Source: HXMU1420-13 sp965249965 (GTDB taxonomy: Bacteria; Bacteroidota; Rhodothermia; Balneolales; Balneolaceae). From it: a DNA stretch of 64,000 nucleotides. The stretch spans positions 3,286,001 to 3,350,000 of the forward strand of contig OZ252262.1 of assembly GCA_965249965.1 (NCBI GenBank), written 5' to 3'. Made by a program: the position numbers and the translations under genes. Positions 53,680 through 63,204 of the stretch are shown piece by piece. Under the pieces are notes generated by a model that was not told the origin of the DNA, made no database searches, and was given only the letters and a program-made list of their open reading frames with translations. Within the stretch, counting starts at the first letter, position 1. Every line of letters starts with the position of its first letter.

Positions 53680-54819
53680 TTAGGAACCGGCTGTTGTGGT
53701 GTTGTAGTGCTGAACAACCTTGTGAAGGTACGAAATATATCGTTCAGCGACTCGAACCCAAGCAAAATTTTGTTCTACATAGTTCCGGCTGGATTCACTC
53801 ATTGTTTGGTAATCACCATTTAAAATTTCGTCAACTTTAGAAGCGAATGCGTCAGAATCTCTTACAGGAATCTTAAATCCATTTTCACCATTTGTGATTA
53901 CATCTTTTATCCCTTCCAGATCTGCTGCAACTGCCGGGGTGGATGCTAAATTTGCTTCCAGGAGTACAATTCCAAATCCTTCCATATCTCCTTCTACCGG
54001 GATATTCGGCATGATAAAAACATCTGCAGCTGCATAGGCTTTTCTTAAAACTTCATCAGGTTGCTTACCCACCAACAAAATTTGGTTTTTGTACGCTAAG
54101 CTTTCTCGTAAACTTAAAAGCTTTTGATGTTCAGGACCTTCTCCAATCGCCAGATAAATAACATCCGAACTGATTTTTGGAAGAACTTCCTGAATAAACC
54201 ATTCATGTCCTTTTCGCTTTACTTGCCTGCCTACAGTTATAAGAAGGGACTTATTTTTTAAATCGATATCAAAGAGTTCTTCAAGTTCTGTTCTCGAGGC
54301 CGTTTTATCGGGTGTCTCTTCTAAATGAGACAAATCAAACCCGTTCGGTAACGCAATACCTTTATCTGGATGCATACCTCGCTTAATACATTCCTCACGA
54401 GTTGCCCGAGAAACAGAAATAACTCCATCTAAAGCTTCAAACACTGAGGGCACAAACTTTTGGTAAATGCCAATAGGCATCTTCACATCTTGACCGTGGT
54501 TAATTGTCACCATAGGCACGTCGATTCTATTTCGGGTGAGTTTTGCTAACGACGCTGTTACCATTGAGGAAAATAAAATCACATCCGGCTTATAATCATC
54601 AACAATTCTGGGCAGTTTTCTAGCAAGTTTAGCCAAAAATACGGAAGTCCTTAACTCAATTCCTTTCCAAGGCGCATGCTGGATAATCGTTTTAATTTGT
54701 ACTTCAGGATTTTTTTTTAGCTCCTCTACCAGTTGCATGCTTACACGTTGCATACCACCTATACTTTTTAGAGGCGCATTTTTTGGGGGATGTAAGTGCG
54801 AGACGTATAAAATTTTCAT
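53680..54819 (-). CDS. Glycosyltransferase, GT4 type
   Basis: 379 residues. N-terminal SHLHPPKNAPLKSIGGMQRVSMQLVEEL, and a C-terminal domain with LITVGRQVKRKGHEWFIQEVLP, then MPNIPVEGDMEGFGIVLLEAN containing the E-x7-E motif, typical of GT-B retaining transferases. Its start overlaps the previous GT4 gene by four bases. Likely modifies a lipid or surface polymer; in this setting a glycolipid is plausible. Confidence 0.87.
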   Translation of the reverse strand: MKILYVSHLHPPKNAPLKSIGGMQRVSMQLVEELKKNPEVQIKTIIQHAPWKGIELRTSVFLAKLARKLPRIVDDYKPDVILFSSMVTASLAKLTRNRIDVPMVTINHGQDVKMPIGIYQKFVPSVFEALDGVISVSRATREECIKRGMHPDKGIALPNGFDLSHLEETPDKTASRTELEELFDIDLKNKSLLITVGRQVKRKGHEWFIQEVLPKISSDVIYLAIGEGPEHQKLLSLRESLAYKNQILLVGKQPDEVLRKAYAAADVFIMPNIPVEGDMEGFGIVLLEANLASTPAVAADLEGIKDVITNGENGFKIPVRDSDAFASKVDEILNGDYQTMSESSRNYVEQNFAWVRVAERYISYLHKVVQHYNTTTAGS

Positions 54820-55970
54820 TGCTTAAAATTGGCTATCGCTTCTTTATAGTTTTCAACTAATCCGCCATTAATGGCATCCCATTGATATACTAATGCATAC
54901 TCTCGCGATTTCTTTCCCATTTGCAAGCGTTTCTCTTCATCGTCAACTATCAGTTTTAATTTGGCAGTAAAATCCTTTTCACTTTCTTTTTCTGCCCAGT
55001 ACCCATTTTCACCATCTCTCACGAGCGACTTACTCCCTATCGCATCTGCTACAACACATGGAATGCCACTCGCCATTGCTTCAAGAGTAACATTACCAAA
55101 TGTTTCAGTATGGGATGGAAATAAAAATATATCGCTACTAGCGTACGCTCTGGTTAAATCTTCGCCTTTCGCAAAGCCGGTGAAATGTGCTACAGGCAGC
55201 ATCTTTTCAGCTTCTGCTTGGGCCGGACCATCTCCAACAATTAAAGCCCTTACTTTTGGATTAATCGCTTTTAGATTTTGAACCGCTTTTATGTACGTGC
55301 CTAATTCTTTTTCCCAAACCAGGCGGGATACAAAGCTTACTACTATTTCATCATCTTTAAATCCAACCGATCTGCGCCATTCCATATCACGTTTAGAGGG
55401 ATTAAAACGATCCAAATCTATTCCTCTGGCCCAAATCCTCATATCAGAATAAATGCCCTCTCTGTGCAATTCCTCAATCATTGATTGTGTGGGCACATAA
55501 GTTTGCTCAACCTGACTATAAAACTTACGCATGTGTAATTTTGCCGGATAAAGAACCGGCATCAAAAATACTTTATAATAACTGGCATAGCTCAAAAAGT
55601 GCGTATGATAACTCGAAACTACCGGTACTTTATTTTTTTTGCCCCATTTTAATGCTCCATTACCTAATCCATCTGGGGTGGCAACGTGTATTAAAGTAGG
55701 ATTGAATTCTTCCAGTTTTTTTTGAGCCCACTTCGGAAACCTATAGGCAATTCTATATTCATCACGGCCCGGCACTAACATCGGAATGGACGGAGTAACA
55801 ACAAGATCGCCACAATGTTTGATGGGTGGATTTTTAATGCTCGGTCCAAAAACTAAAACCGGAATATTTTGCTCTTCCAGGTATTTCACTAGGCGATTTA
55901 GTGTTAAGGAAACGCCATCCCGAATGTGATTGTAATTACCGGTAAATAATGCGACTCTCAGTTCGTTCAT
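54816..55970 (-). CDS. Glycosyltransferase, GT4 type (lipid-glycosylating, SQD2/MgtA-like)
   Basis: 384 residues. N-terminus RVALFTGNYNHIRDGVSLTLNRLVKYL, then SSYHTHFLSYASYY, WARGIDLDRFNPSKRD and FVSRLVWEKELGTYIKAVQ, and the E-x7-E site SHTETFGNVTLEAMASGIPCV. The wording resembles enzymes that put mannose or sulfoquinovose on membrane lipids. First gene of the minus-strand run with the second GT4, Spt-like and acyltransferase genes. The acceptor is inferred. Confidence 0.85.
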   Translation of the reverse strand: MNELRVALFTGNYNHIRDGVSLTLNRLVKYLEEQNIPVLVFGPSIKNPPIKHCGDLVVTPSIPMLVPGRDEYRIAYRFPKWAQKKLEEFNPTLIHVATPDGLGNGALKWGKKNKVPVVSSYHTHFLSYASYYKVFLMPVLYPAKLHMRKFYSQVEQTYVPTQSMIEELHREGIYSDMRIWARGIDLDRFNPSKRDMEWRRSVGFKDDEIVVSFVSRLVWEKELGTYIKAVQNLKAINPKVRALIVGDGPAQAEAEKMLPVAHFTGFAKGEDLTRAYASSDIFLFPSHTETFGNVTLEAMASGIPCVVADAIGSKSLVRDGENGYWAEKESEKDFTAKLKLIVDDEEKRLQMGKKSREYALVYQWDAINGGLVENYKEAIANFKQ

Positions 55971-56071
55971 TCAGTTTAAAAGCAGTAGGTAGATTTGTAT
56001 CTTCTTTTAATTAACACACCTCTGGGATCATCCATTCAGATGTTTAAAAAATCCGATAAATATACGACTTT

Positions 56072-57049
56072 ATGAGAGCCTTTGTTACCGGCGGGACAGG
56101 TTTTGTTGGCAGCCATTTGGTTGATGCACTAATCAAGTCGCCAGATTATTCGGAAATACGTTGTTTGGTAAGGAATAATGAAAAATGGTTGACGGGAAAA
56201 GACTACAAAAAAATACCCGGAGACCTCTTTGACCTGCAAGCCATAAATGCAGCACTTACTGATGTTGATGTTATTTTTCACGTAGCTGGATTAGTTCGTG
56301 CACCAAAATGGTCGGAGTTCAAACGAGCAAATATTGATGCCACTGAGAATCTTGTTCGAATTGCACAAAAGAAAGAAGTAAAAAATATTGTAATTCTATC
56401 CTCATTAGCTGCAACAGGTCCAAGTAATGGCACTCCTATAGATGAAAAAGCAGCCTATAAACCTGTTAGCATGTATGGAGAATCGAAAAAGGAAATGGAG
56501 CTCGTTCTTCAAGAAATAGCAGGAAAAGAAAACAGCATCAAAATTTTAAGACCACCTGCAGTATATGGTCCACGCGAAACTGATATTTATACTTATTTTA
56601 AGGGTTTTAAATTTGGAATTGCCCCAATGGTTGGCGACGGGAACAACCCAAAATTATCTATGGTATATATTGCTGATTTAGTGGATGGAATTTTGCAATC
56701 AGCACAAAAAAATGAACCCGGATTATTTACCTATTTTCTTGGCGGGAATAATGAAGCTTATACCTGGAATCAAATTCGTGAAATTACTTCTAAAGTAATG
56801 GGAATGCGCCCAATTCCACTTAAACTAAATCCAGGGTTTATTAAAAACATTGCAAATGTGGTAGAAAAAGGCGCCTCAGTTTTTGGTAAATATCCGGTTC
56901 TTAATCAAGAAAAAGCCGAAGAAATGATTCATGAATGGGTATGTAGCTCTCAAAAAGCAATCGATGAATTAGGGTACAACCCTACTACCAGTTTAGAAGA
57001 AGGTATTTCCCGAACCATCCGATGGTACAAAAATAATAATTGGTTATAG
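56072..57049 (+). CDS. Extended SDR / NAD-dependent epimerase-dehydratase (candidate ketosphinganine or ceramide reductase)
   Basis: 325 residues. Rossmann motif TGGTGFVGSHL at the N-terminus, SSLAATGPSNG, and MYGESKKEME with the YxxxK catalytic pair, then RPPAVYGPRETDIYTYFKG. No sugar-nucleotide specific motif stands out. Divergent from the glycolipid locus by 101 bases. In Caulobacter a reductase of this broad type (CerR) acts on the sphingoid backbone; the link here is inference from context. A sugar-nucleotide epimerase remains possible. Confidence 0.78.
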   Translation: MRAFVTGGTGFVGSHLVDALIKSPDYSEIRCLVRNNEKWLTGKDYKKIPGDLFDLQAINAALTDVDVIFHVAGLVRAPKWSEFKRANIDATENLVRIAQKKEVKNIVILSSLAATGPSNGTPIDEKAAYKPVSMYGESKKEMELVLQEIAGKENSIKILRPPAVYGPRETDIYTYFKGFKFGIAPMVGDGNNPKLSMVYIADLVDGILQSAQKNEPGLFTYFLGGNNEAYTWNQIREITSKVMGMRPIPLKLNPGFIKNIANVVEKGASVFGKYPVLNQEKAEEMIHEWVCSSQKAIDELGYNPTTSLEEGISRTIRWYKNNNWL

Positions 57050-57060
57050 TAACCGAACTT

Positions 57061-58587
57061 ATGCGAATTTTATCAACTCTTATCGTTCTCCTGCTGGCAA
57101 TCTGTTCGTCCATAGAATCGAATGCACAATGGTCGCAGGATTATTCCAATCTGATAGAAATATCTGATGTTAAAGCTATGGAGGCTTCCTCCGCTCATTT
57201 ATATGTTCTATCCGATCTTGAAGGTCTGGCTGTATTTAGGATCCAATCAGATTCGCTTCAATGGCTTTTCACCTCTTCCGGAATGCAACGCCGAGGTAAT
57301 ATTCTGGAATCGGATATCCGCTTTGGGTATTTATATGGAGATTCCAGACGACTAACTGTTCTTGAACCTACTTCGGTGTTAGGAGTATTCTCTTCCACAA
57401 ATTTACCTGTTCCTCCCTTAGGTGTTGCCCGATTAGGTGATAAACTTTTCGTGGCACTTAACAATGAAGGTCTTGGTCAACTTGCTCTAACCGACCCTGA
57501 TATCTTTGATACTGATCCTGAAATTATACAAAATGGAGTAATTGGCCGTGTAGCCGTTATAGATGTTATTTCTGCAATACTGGGGAATCAATTATTTGTA
57601 CTTACTGAAGACGATCGAATCCACCTATTTACTATGAATGAAGGTGAATTAACTCATTCGAAATCCGTTGAATTAAGCGAACAGGTTCATCAACTATTCT
57701 TACAGGGAGAAAGGATTTGGGGTACCTCGAATAGTGGAGATATTTATTCAATAACCACAAATGGTATTGGTCGCAAACTTGGTTCTGTTGATGCTGAGGT
57801 TTCAAATATTATCCAAGTGGATGCAAACATAATCGTTCATACTAAAAAAAATCAGCTTTGGGTTTCGATGAACCGATCGGAGTTTAAATTATGGCAGGCG
57901 GAAGCGTCTGCCGGAAATTTTATCACCAAAAGTGATGATGCAACCTGGGTTTCTATTTTTAATAAGATTAGTCCCTTAGTTAGTTCTTCATCATCGGGTT
58001 CAACCGAAACAACCACAACAACTTCAGGTGATTTTAAATTAAAAGAAGTCGCACCAATTACCTTAACTTTTCCACAACCCTTACTCTTGGGAATTGAATT
58101 GGATTCTGGTGATCAAAGTGATGTCTCTTTTACCTATAAATCATCAGTTGCAAATGCCAAAGTACGTGAACAAGGTTTTTTCTGGCAACCTTCGGTTAGT
58201 CAAGTTGGAATTACACCGTTTACAATTATTGGTACAAATTCTGCCGGGGAAATTGACAGCACCTCGTTTACTGTAGAAGTAAAGACTTTTAATTCGCCTC
58301 CTCGGTTTAGCCCAATTCGAGGCTCCACCATTGCAGTAGATGATCCCTATGAGTTAACTTTTAATGCCATTGACCCGGAAAATCCATCAAGTACCTTAAT
58401 TCGATACATAGGTGTTGATTTGCCTGAAGGCTCAATATTGGATGAACGAACGGGATTGTTTTCATGGACTCCCACAGAACGCCAAATAGGGGAACAAACA
58501 TTTAGAATTGTTGCAACCGACGAACAAGGAACAGCCTCTTCTATCGATGTCACTTTTAATGTGGTGAATATATCCCGAGGCGAATAA
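57061..58587 (+). CDS. Secreted protein with propeller-like and Ig-like domains
   Basis: About 508 residues from ATG 57061, giving a signal peptide ending NAQ; an earlier start (57040) precedes it inside the SDR gene. The N-terminal half has repeating short beta units (SSAHLYVLSDLEGLAVFR and GDKLFVALNNEGLGQLAL) like a PQQ or YVTN propeller. The C-terminal half has two Ig-like modules of the cadherin/He_PIG type with GILDERTGLFSWTPTERQIGEQ-like wording. Function unknown. Ends nine bases before mutY. Confidence 0.75.
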   Translation: MRILSTLIVLLLAICSSIESNAQWSQDYSNLIEISDVKAMEASSAHLYVLSDLEGLAVFRIQSDSLQWLFTSSGMQRRGNILESDIRFGYLYGDSRRLTVLEPTSVLGVFSSTNLPVPPLGVARLGDKLFVALNNEGLGQLALTDPDIFDTDPEIIQNGVIGRVAVIDVISAILGNQLFVLTEDDRIHLFTMNEGELTHSKSVELSEQVHQLFLQGERIWGTSNSGDIYSITTNGIGRKLGSVDAEVSNIIQVDANIIVHTKKNQLWVSMNRSEFKLWQAEASAGNFITKSDDATWVSIFNKISPLVSSSSSGSTETTTTTSGDFKLKEVAPITLTFPQPLLLGIELDSGDQSDVSFTYKSSVANAKVREQGFFWQPSVSQVGITPFTIIGTNSAGEIDSTSFTVEVKTFNSPPRFSPIRGSTIAVDDPYELTFNAIDPENPSSTLIRYIGVDLPEGSILDERTGLFSWTPTERQIGEQTFRIVATDEQGTASSIDVTFNVVNISRGE

Positions 58588-58596
58588 ACTTCTACT

Positions 58597-59688
58597 TTGA
58601 GTATAAATCCAAGATTTACCCAAGCTATTCTAGATTGGTATGCCGAACATAAAAGGCCAATGCCTTGGCGTGAAACAAAAGATCCATATAAAATCTGGAT
58701 CTCAGAAATCATGCTGCAACAAACCCGTGTAGATCAAGCCTGGCCCTATTTCGAACGATTTATCAGTGAATTTCCGACAGTTTTTGATTTAGCAGAAGCG
58801 GAGCAACAAAGCGTGATGAAAGCCTGGGAAGGACTTGGCTATTATAGCCGCGCACGAAATCTGCACGCTGCTTCCAAAGCAATTGTATCAGACTTTAATG
58901 GCAATCTTCCTGAAGATTATGATGAGATCATCAAACTAAAAGGAATAGGCCCTTATTCTGCTGCAGCGATTACTAGCATCGCATTTGGTAAAGCCAATGC
59001 TGTGGTAGATGGTAATGTGATTCGGGTTATCACGCGATATTTTGGTATCGAGGAGGATGTTCGATCTACAAAAACTACAAGGTTGGTTCAATCACATGTA
59101 GATGAATTGATTAGTCAGGATTTTCCGGCCGATTTCAACCAAGGGTTGATGGAAATTGGTTCCACGGTTTGTACACCCTCTAATCCTGATTGCACCAACT
59201 GTCCAATTTCTTTTGAATGTGTTGCCACCAAAACAGCAAAAACTGATGTGATTCCGTATAAGTCACCTGCCAAGAAAAAGCCCCACAAACATATTGGGGT
59301 AGGAATTATTGAACGGGAAGATGGCAAAGTGTTAATTGCACTCAGACCTGAGAATGTGATGCTTGGCGGACTTTGGGAATTCCCTGGTGGCAAACAAGAA
59401 GACGGGGAAACTATCCAACAAACTGTAGAACGTGAGTTGCACGAAGAACTCGGAGTCGAAGTAAAAGCCTTCACGGAATTCATGAAATTGAAGCATGTGT
59501 ATTCTCACTTTTCTATTACCATGCATGCTTATTTGTGCCGTTTGATTTCAGGTGAACCTACCGCAAAGTCAAGCCAGGAAATACGCTGGGTCGAGATTTC
59601 TGAACTACAAAAATATCCCTTCCCAAAAGCGAATAAACAATTGACGGAGAGATTGATGGGTATAGGTCAACAGGACTTGGGGCTTTAA
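58597..59688 (+). CDS. mutY: A/G-specific adenine DNA glycosylase
   Basis: 363 residues starting at TTG 58597. Helix-hairpin-helix domain with EIMLQQTRVDQAWPYFERF (catalytic Glu), LKGIGPYSAAAITSIAFG and AVVDGNVIRVITRYFG (catalytic Asp), then the iron-sulfur loop C-x6-C-x2-C-x5-C (CTPSNPDCTNCPISFEC). The C-terminal NUDIX-like domain contains LWEFPGGKQEDGETIQQTVERELHEELG and removes adenine opposite 8-oxoG. Full length. Confidence 0.96.
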   Translation: MSINPRFTQAILDWYAEHKRPMPWRETKDPYKIWISEIMLQQTRVDQAWPYFERFISEFPTVFDLAEAEQQSVMKAWEGLGYYSRARNLHAASKAIVSDFNGNLPEDYDEIIKLKGIGPYSAAAITSIAFGKANAVVDGNVIRVITRYFGIEEDVRSTKTTRLVQSHVDELISQDFPADFNQGLMEIGSTVCTPSNPDCTNCPISFECVATKTAKTDVIPYKSPAKKKPHKHIGVGIIEREDGKVLIALRPENVMLGGLWEFPGGKQEDGETIQQTVERELHEELGVEVKAFTEFMKLKHVYSHFSITMHAYLCRLISGEPTAKSSQEIRWVEISELQKYPFPKANKQLTERLMGIGQQDLGL

Positions 59689-59859
59689 TTTAAGTTTTAA
59701 AACTAGCCTACTTATTAAAATATAGTAGTTACTCTGAAATATTTTCAGGTTCTGTGGTTAGTAGAACTTTGATTCAATTAGATGCAATTCAACGTACCAC
59801 ATATTTACTGATATTGAATCAAGTTCAGCATGACAAATTCATGGTTCTTATCTTTTAAA

Positions 59860-60693
59860 ATGCCCAAAAAACTCAAACTCCAATCCAAAAAGAAACTCCT
59901 TGAACTAAAACCCTACTTAGACCAGGTGGCTGAGCTTGTAGAAGCCCCGGGATACATCGAATCTGATCCTATACAATTCATGCACGGGTTTGAGGAGAAA
60001 AATGATCAGGAGTTGGCAGGATTTTTTGCAGCAATAATGGCTTGGGGTCGTCGGGATATTGTTATCGCAAAAGTGGATGATTTGCTGAATCGGATGAATT
60101 ATCGTCCGGCTGAGTTTATTCAGAATTTCAGCGATTCGGATGCAGATGTATTGGATGGTTTTAAACATCGAACGTTTAAACCTGAAGATATTTATTGGAT
60201 AGTTCGAGCGATGCAGTCAGCGATGCAGGAATTTGGATCCTTCGAGGGGTTTTGGTCGAGCTGTTATCAACAAGCCAAAAAAGAAAACCGGGAGTTAATG
60301 GCCGTTTTTCATCAACGCTTTTTTGAATACTACCCAGAAACCCCTCAAAGATCCAGAAAACATATCGCCAATCCTGAGAAAAACAGTTCAGCAAAAAGAC
60401 TCTACATGTATCTGCGTTGGTGTATCCGAAAAAGCACGGTAGATTTAGGTACGATGACCTTCATGCCACCTTCTGAATTAAAAATACCATTGGATGTACA
60501 CGTTGCCCGACAAGCTCGGGCTTTGGGGATCTTATCAAGGTATCAAAATGATTGGAAATCAGTACTTGAGCTAAATGAAAAGCTTAAGATTCTCGATCCT
60601 GAGGATCCGGCTAAATATGATTATGCGTTATTCGGTTTGGGAATTCGAACAGACTTGACGAATGAGCAGTTCTATATCAACCCCTTGCAATAA
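59860..60693 (+). CDS. TIGR02757 family protein
   Basis: About 277 residues from ATG 59860; an ATG at 59830 would add ten. Family hallmarks: YIESDPIQFMHGFEEKNDQELAGFFAAIMAWGRRD, then RLYMYLRWCIRKSTVDLGTM and IPLDVHVARQARALG. Widespread in Bacteroidota, with no assigned function. Its last bases overlap the convergent membrane protein gene by 17. Confidence 0.9.
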   Translation: MPKKLKLQSKKKLLELKPYLDQVAELVEAPGYIESDPIQFMHGFEEKNDQELAGFFAAIMAWGRRDIVIAKVDDLLNRMNYRPAEFIQNFSDSDADVLDGFKHRTFKPEDIYWIVRAMQSAMQEFGSFEGFWSSCYQQAKKENRELMAVFHQRFFEYYPETPQRSRKHIANPEKNSSAKRLYMYLRWCIRKSTVDLGTMTFMPPSELKIPLDVHVARQARALGILSRYQNDWKSVLELNEKLKILDPEDPAKYDYALFGLGIRTDLTNEQFYINPLQ

Positions 60694-61453
60694 CCAGAAT
60701 TATCCCGCCTACAATTTGTACAACAAATGTTCCAATAAAATACAGAATGTACCCAATCACAAAACTTAAGAAGCTCATCATATACTCATCAAAACCCTTC
60801 AATTTGAGATACTTTATTTGTACGTACATCACAAAACTCATCATTAATAAAGAAGACACACCTGTCTGGACCCAAATTAGATTTGTATTTACAAGTAACG
60901 GTAACAACAACAAACTAAACACAGAAAAGGTCGTAATGGTGTAGAGGAACATCACATAGTGATGCTTGAATTTTGGCTTTTGTTTCTTGAAAAAAAGCCT
61001 ACTTGAAAATGCCATTAATGGAGCCAATACAAGGATATAAAAAACCTGAATGTACTTTGTCATTAACCCAACGGAAACATCTTTCATGGCAGTCATGAAT
61101 CCGGTGAAATTCAAACCAGTCTCTTCATCAAGTTTTTTGAAATTCTCATTCATTTCCTCAACAGAACCTGTGCCCGCTTCAGCAGCAGCTTCCATAATAG
61201 CTTCATAATCTACGAAGGTCGTATTTATCAAAGTCACAACGGCGAGTATGAAAATGGTATACTTAAATGGACTGACAAAATTCTTCTTATTGGAGAAATA
61301 ACTGTCGATAACATCGCCAGGTGATTTCAACATTTTAATGAATGTTGCCGGCAACCCTCTTTCCAGATTTAGAAAATCACCTACAAAATCCTCAAAAATA
61401 TTCTTTTCCTGAATCTCAGCTTTTTGCTCATCATTCTGCTCAGTCATACTCAC
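60677..61453 (-). CDS. DUF3667-like polytopic membrane protein
   Basis: 258 residues. Acidic N-terminus, then LNLERGLPATFIKMLKSPGDVIDSYFSNKKNFVSPFKYTIFILAV, a segment resembling DUF3667 proteins, then about four further helices. Function unknown. Divergent from rpsU. Confidence 0.72.
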   Translation of the reverse strand: MSMTEQNDEQKAEIQEKNIFEDFVGDFLNLERGLPATFIKMLKSPGDVIDSYFSNKKNFVSPFKYTIFILAVVTLINTTFVDYEAIMEAAAEAGTGSVEEMNENFKKLDEETGLNFTGFMTAMKDVSVGLMTKYIQVFYILVLAPLMAFSSRLFFKKQKPKFKHHYVMFLYTITTFSVFSLLLLPLLVNTNLIWVQTGVSSLLMMSFVMYVQIKYLKLKGFDEYMMSFLSFVIGYILYFIGTFVVQIVGGIILVIARG

Positions 61454-61555
61454 CGCATCTTGTCTTGGAATTTAAATCTCAATAAAAATACATTTTTTTG
61501 TATATTTAATGCTCCCAATTAAGGGAAATAACATAATGAAAGGAAGTGAGGCTCA

Positions 61556-61750
61556 ATGCTAGGCGTTGAAGTTAAAGACAACGAAAGTGTTGAACGTGCA
61601 ATTAACCGTTTCAAAAAGATGGTAACTCGCTCTCGAATCTTGAATGAATACAAGGATCGTCAGCAGTTTACAAAACCGTCTATTGAGAGACGCGAGGCTA
61701 TGAAAAAAGCCGTGCGCGAACAACGTCGCCGTCAGCGCGACAACTATTAA
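61556..61750 (+). CDS. rpsU: 30S ribosomal protein S21
   Basis: 64 residues with the S21 pattern: VEVKDNESVERAINRFKKMV, then a strongly basic helical tail ending REQRRRQRDNY. Preceded by AGGAAGTGAGG. An 8-codon open frame (61536-61562) overlaps the start and is probably just the ribosome-binding region. Monocistronic, ending in a terminator shared with radA. Confidence 0.95.
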   Translation: MLGVEVKDNESVERAINRFKKMVTRSRILNEYKDRQQFTKPSIERREAMKKAVREQRRRQRDNY

Positions 61751-61770
61751 TTCGTTGTTTCACGAATTTG

Positions 61771-61801
61771 AAGCCCTTGGATTTATCTGAGGGCTTTTTT
61801 T
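61771..61801 (+). terminator. Intrinsic terminator of rpsU, inside the radA tail
   Basis: AAGCCCT (61771-61777) pairs with AGGGCTT (61790-61796), followed by five further T. The right arm lies within the last codons of convergent radA, an economical overlap. Confidence 0.85.
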
Positions 61802-63120
61802 ATGGCATCCTGCACATAGCGCACTCCTAAGCCATTTTTTGAAATCGGAGCGATACTTTCAGAATACCCTAATTTTCTAGCCTCATTTAACCGCTGCTCT
61901 ATATGAGGTACTGTTCTAACTTCTCCCGCCAATCCAACTTCCCCCACAAATGCCGTTCGCTGATCAATGGCCTGATCAATAAAACTTGAGACCAAGGCGC
62001 AGCAAACTCCTAAATCTCCGGCTGGGTCGGTTAATCTGAATCCACCGGCAACGTTTAAATACACATCATGATTCGCAAAACTAAAACCAGCTCGCTTTTC
62101 TAACACCGCCAACAGCAACAATAATCTATTTCGGTCAAAGCCATTTGCGGTACGTTGTGGAGTTCCAAAACTGGTTGGAGTTGCCAACGCTTGAACTTCA
62201 ATCAACAATGGGCGTGACCCTTCCATGGTGCAGACAATGGCATTTCCGCTAACTCCTTCGGTTTTGTTGGATAAGAAAAGTTCGGATGGATTGGATACTT
62301 CGTGCAATCCATTTTCTACCATTTGGAAGACACCTACTTCTTGCGCCGGACCAAATCGATTTTTCAAACTACGAAGTAACCGATAGGTGTAGTTTTTATC
62401 CCCTTCAAATTGAAGAACAGTATCCACCATATGCTCGAGTACACGAGGACCAGCAATATCGCCTTCTTTGGTAACATGACCAATCACTAAAGTGGTAATA
62501 TTCTTCTTCTTTGCGACCTGTTGAAAAAGTGCCGCACATTCTTTCACCTGCTGAATTGAACCCGGCATACTCGATAATTCCGTTCGATAAACCGTTTGAA
62601 TGGAATCAACAATCAATAAATCAGGATTAACTTTTTGAGCTTCTTCGATGATTAAATCTACCTGAGTTTCATTGTAAATGAGCAAGTTGTCGGATTGGAC
62701 TCCGAGTCGCTGGGCACGTTGTTTTATCTGCCCTGCCGATTCTTCACCGGCACAATATAAAATGGTTAATTCGGGATTGGATTTAGCGATTTGTAGTGTC
62801 AGTGTACTTTTTCCAACACCTGGCTCACCGCCAATTAAAATGTAGGAACCCGGTAAAAATCCCCCACCAAGCACTCGATCGAATTCAGAAATATTGCTTA
62901 AAAACCTGGACTTCTCAGAGGTTTCGACATCAGTCAGTTTTTTGGGACTTCCAGCAGCTTCGATCCCAGCAACTTTTGCCTTATGCTCAACTTCTTTTTT
63001 AGTGGATGTGGTCACTTCCACATAGGTATTCCATTCCCCACAAGTCGGGCAACTTCCCAACCATTTAGGGGATGTCGTTCCGCAAGATGCACATTCAAAC
63101 TGAACTTTTACTTTTGCCAT
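61783..63120 (-). CDS. radA: DNA repair protein RadA
   Basis: 445 residues. C4 zinc finger CASCGTTSPKWLGSCPTCGEW, Walker A GGEPGVGKSTL, the RadA-specific KNRFGPAQEVGVF motif, and the C-terminal Lon-like domain with NVAGGFRLTDPAGDLGV. Helps branch migration and RecA-mediated recombination repair. Single gene. Confidence 0.97.
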   Translation of the reverse strand: MAKVKVQFECASCGTTSPKWLGSCPTCGEWNTYVEVTTSTKKEVEHKAKVAGIEAAGSPKKLTDVETSEKSRFLSNISEFDRVLGGGFLPGSYILIGGEPGVGKSTLTLQIAKSNPELTILYCAGEESAGQIKQRAQRLGVQSDNLLIYNETQVDLIIEEAQKVNPDLLIVDSIQTVYRTELSSMPGSIQQVKECAALFQQVAKKKNITTLVIGHVTKEGDIAGPRVLEHMVDTVLQFEGDKNYTYRLLRSLKNRFGPAQEVGVFQMVENGLHEVSNPSELFLSNKTEGVSGNAIVCTMEGSRPLLIEVQALATPTSFGTPQRTANGFDRNRLLLLLAVLEKRAGFSFANHDVYLNVAGGFRLTDPAGDLGVCCALVSSFIDQAIDQRTAFVGEVGLAGEVRTVPHIEQRLNEARKLGYSESIAPISKNGLGVRYVQDAIKKALR

Positions 63121-63204
63121 TTAAGCTATCGTTAACTCTTTGATTTACTATGAATTGAAGTTCCCAATTCATACATTCTTCATGTAAACTTGGGACAATC
63201 ATGC

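Noticed and set aside
61536..61562. 8-codon leader peptide before rpsU
   Set aside because: Most likely a chance frame through the AGGAAGTGAGG ribosome-binding area.
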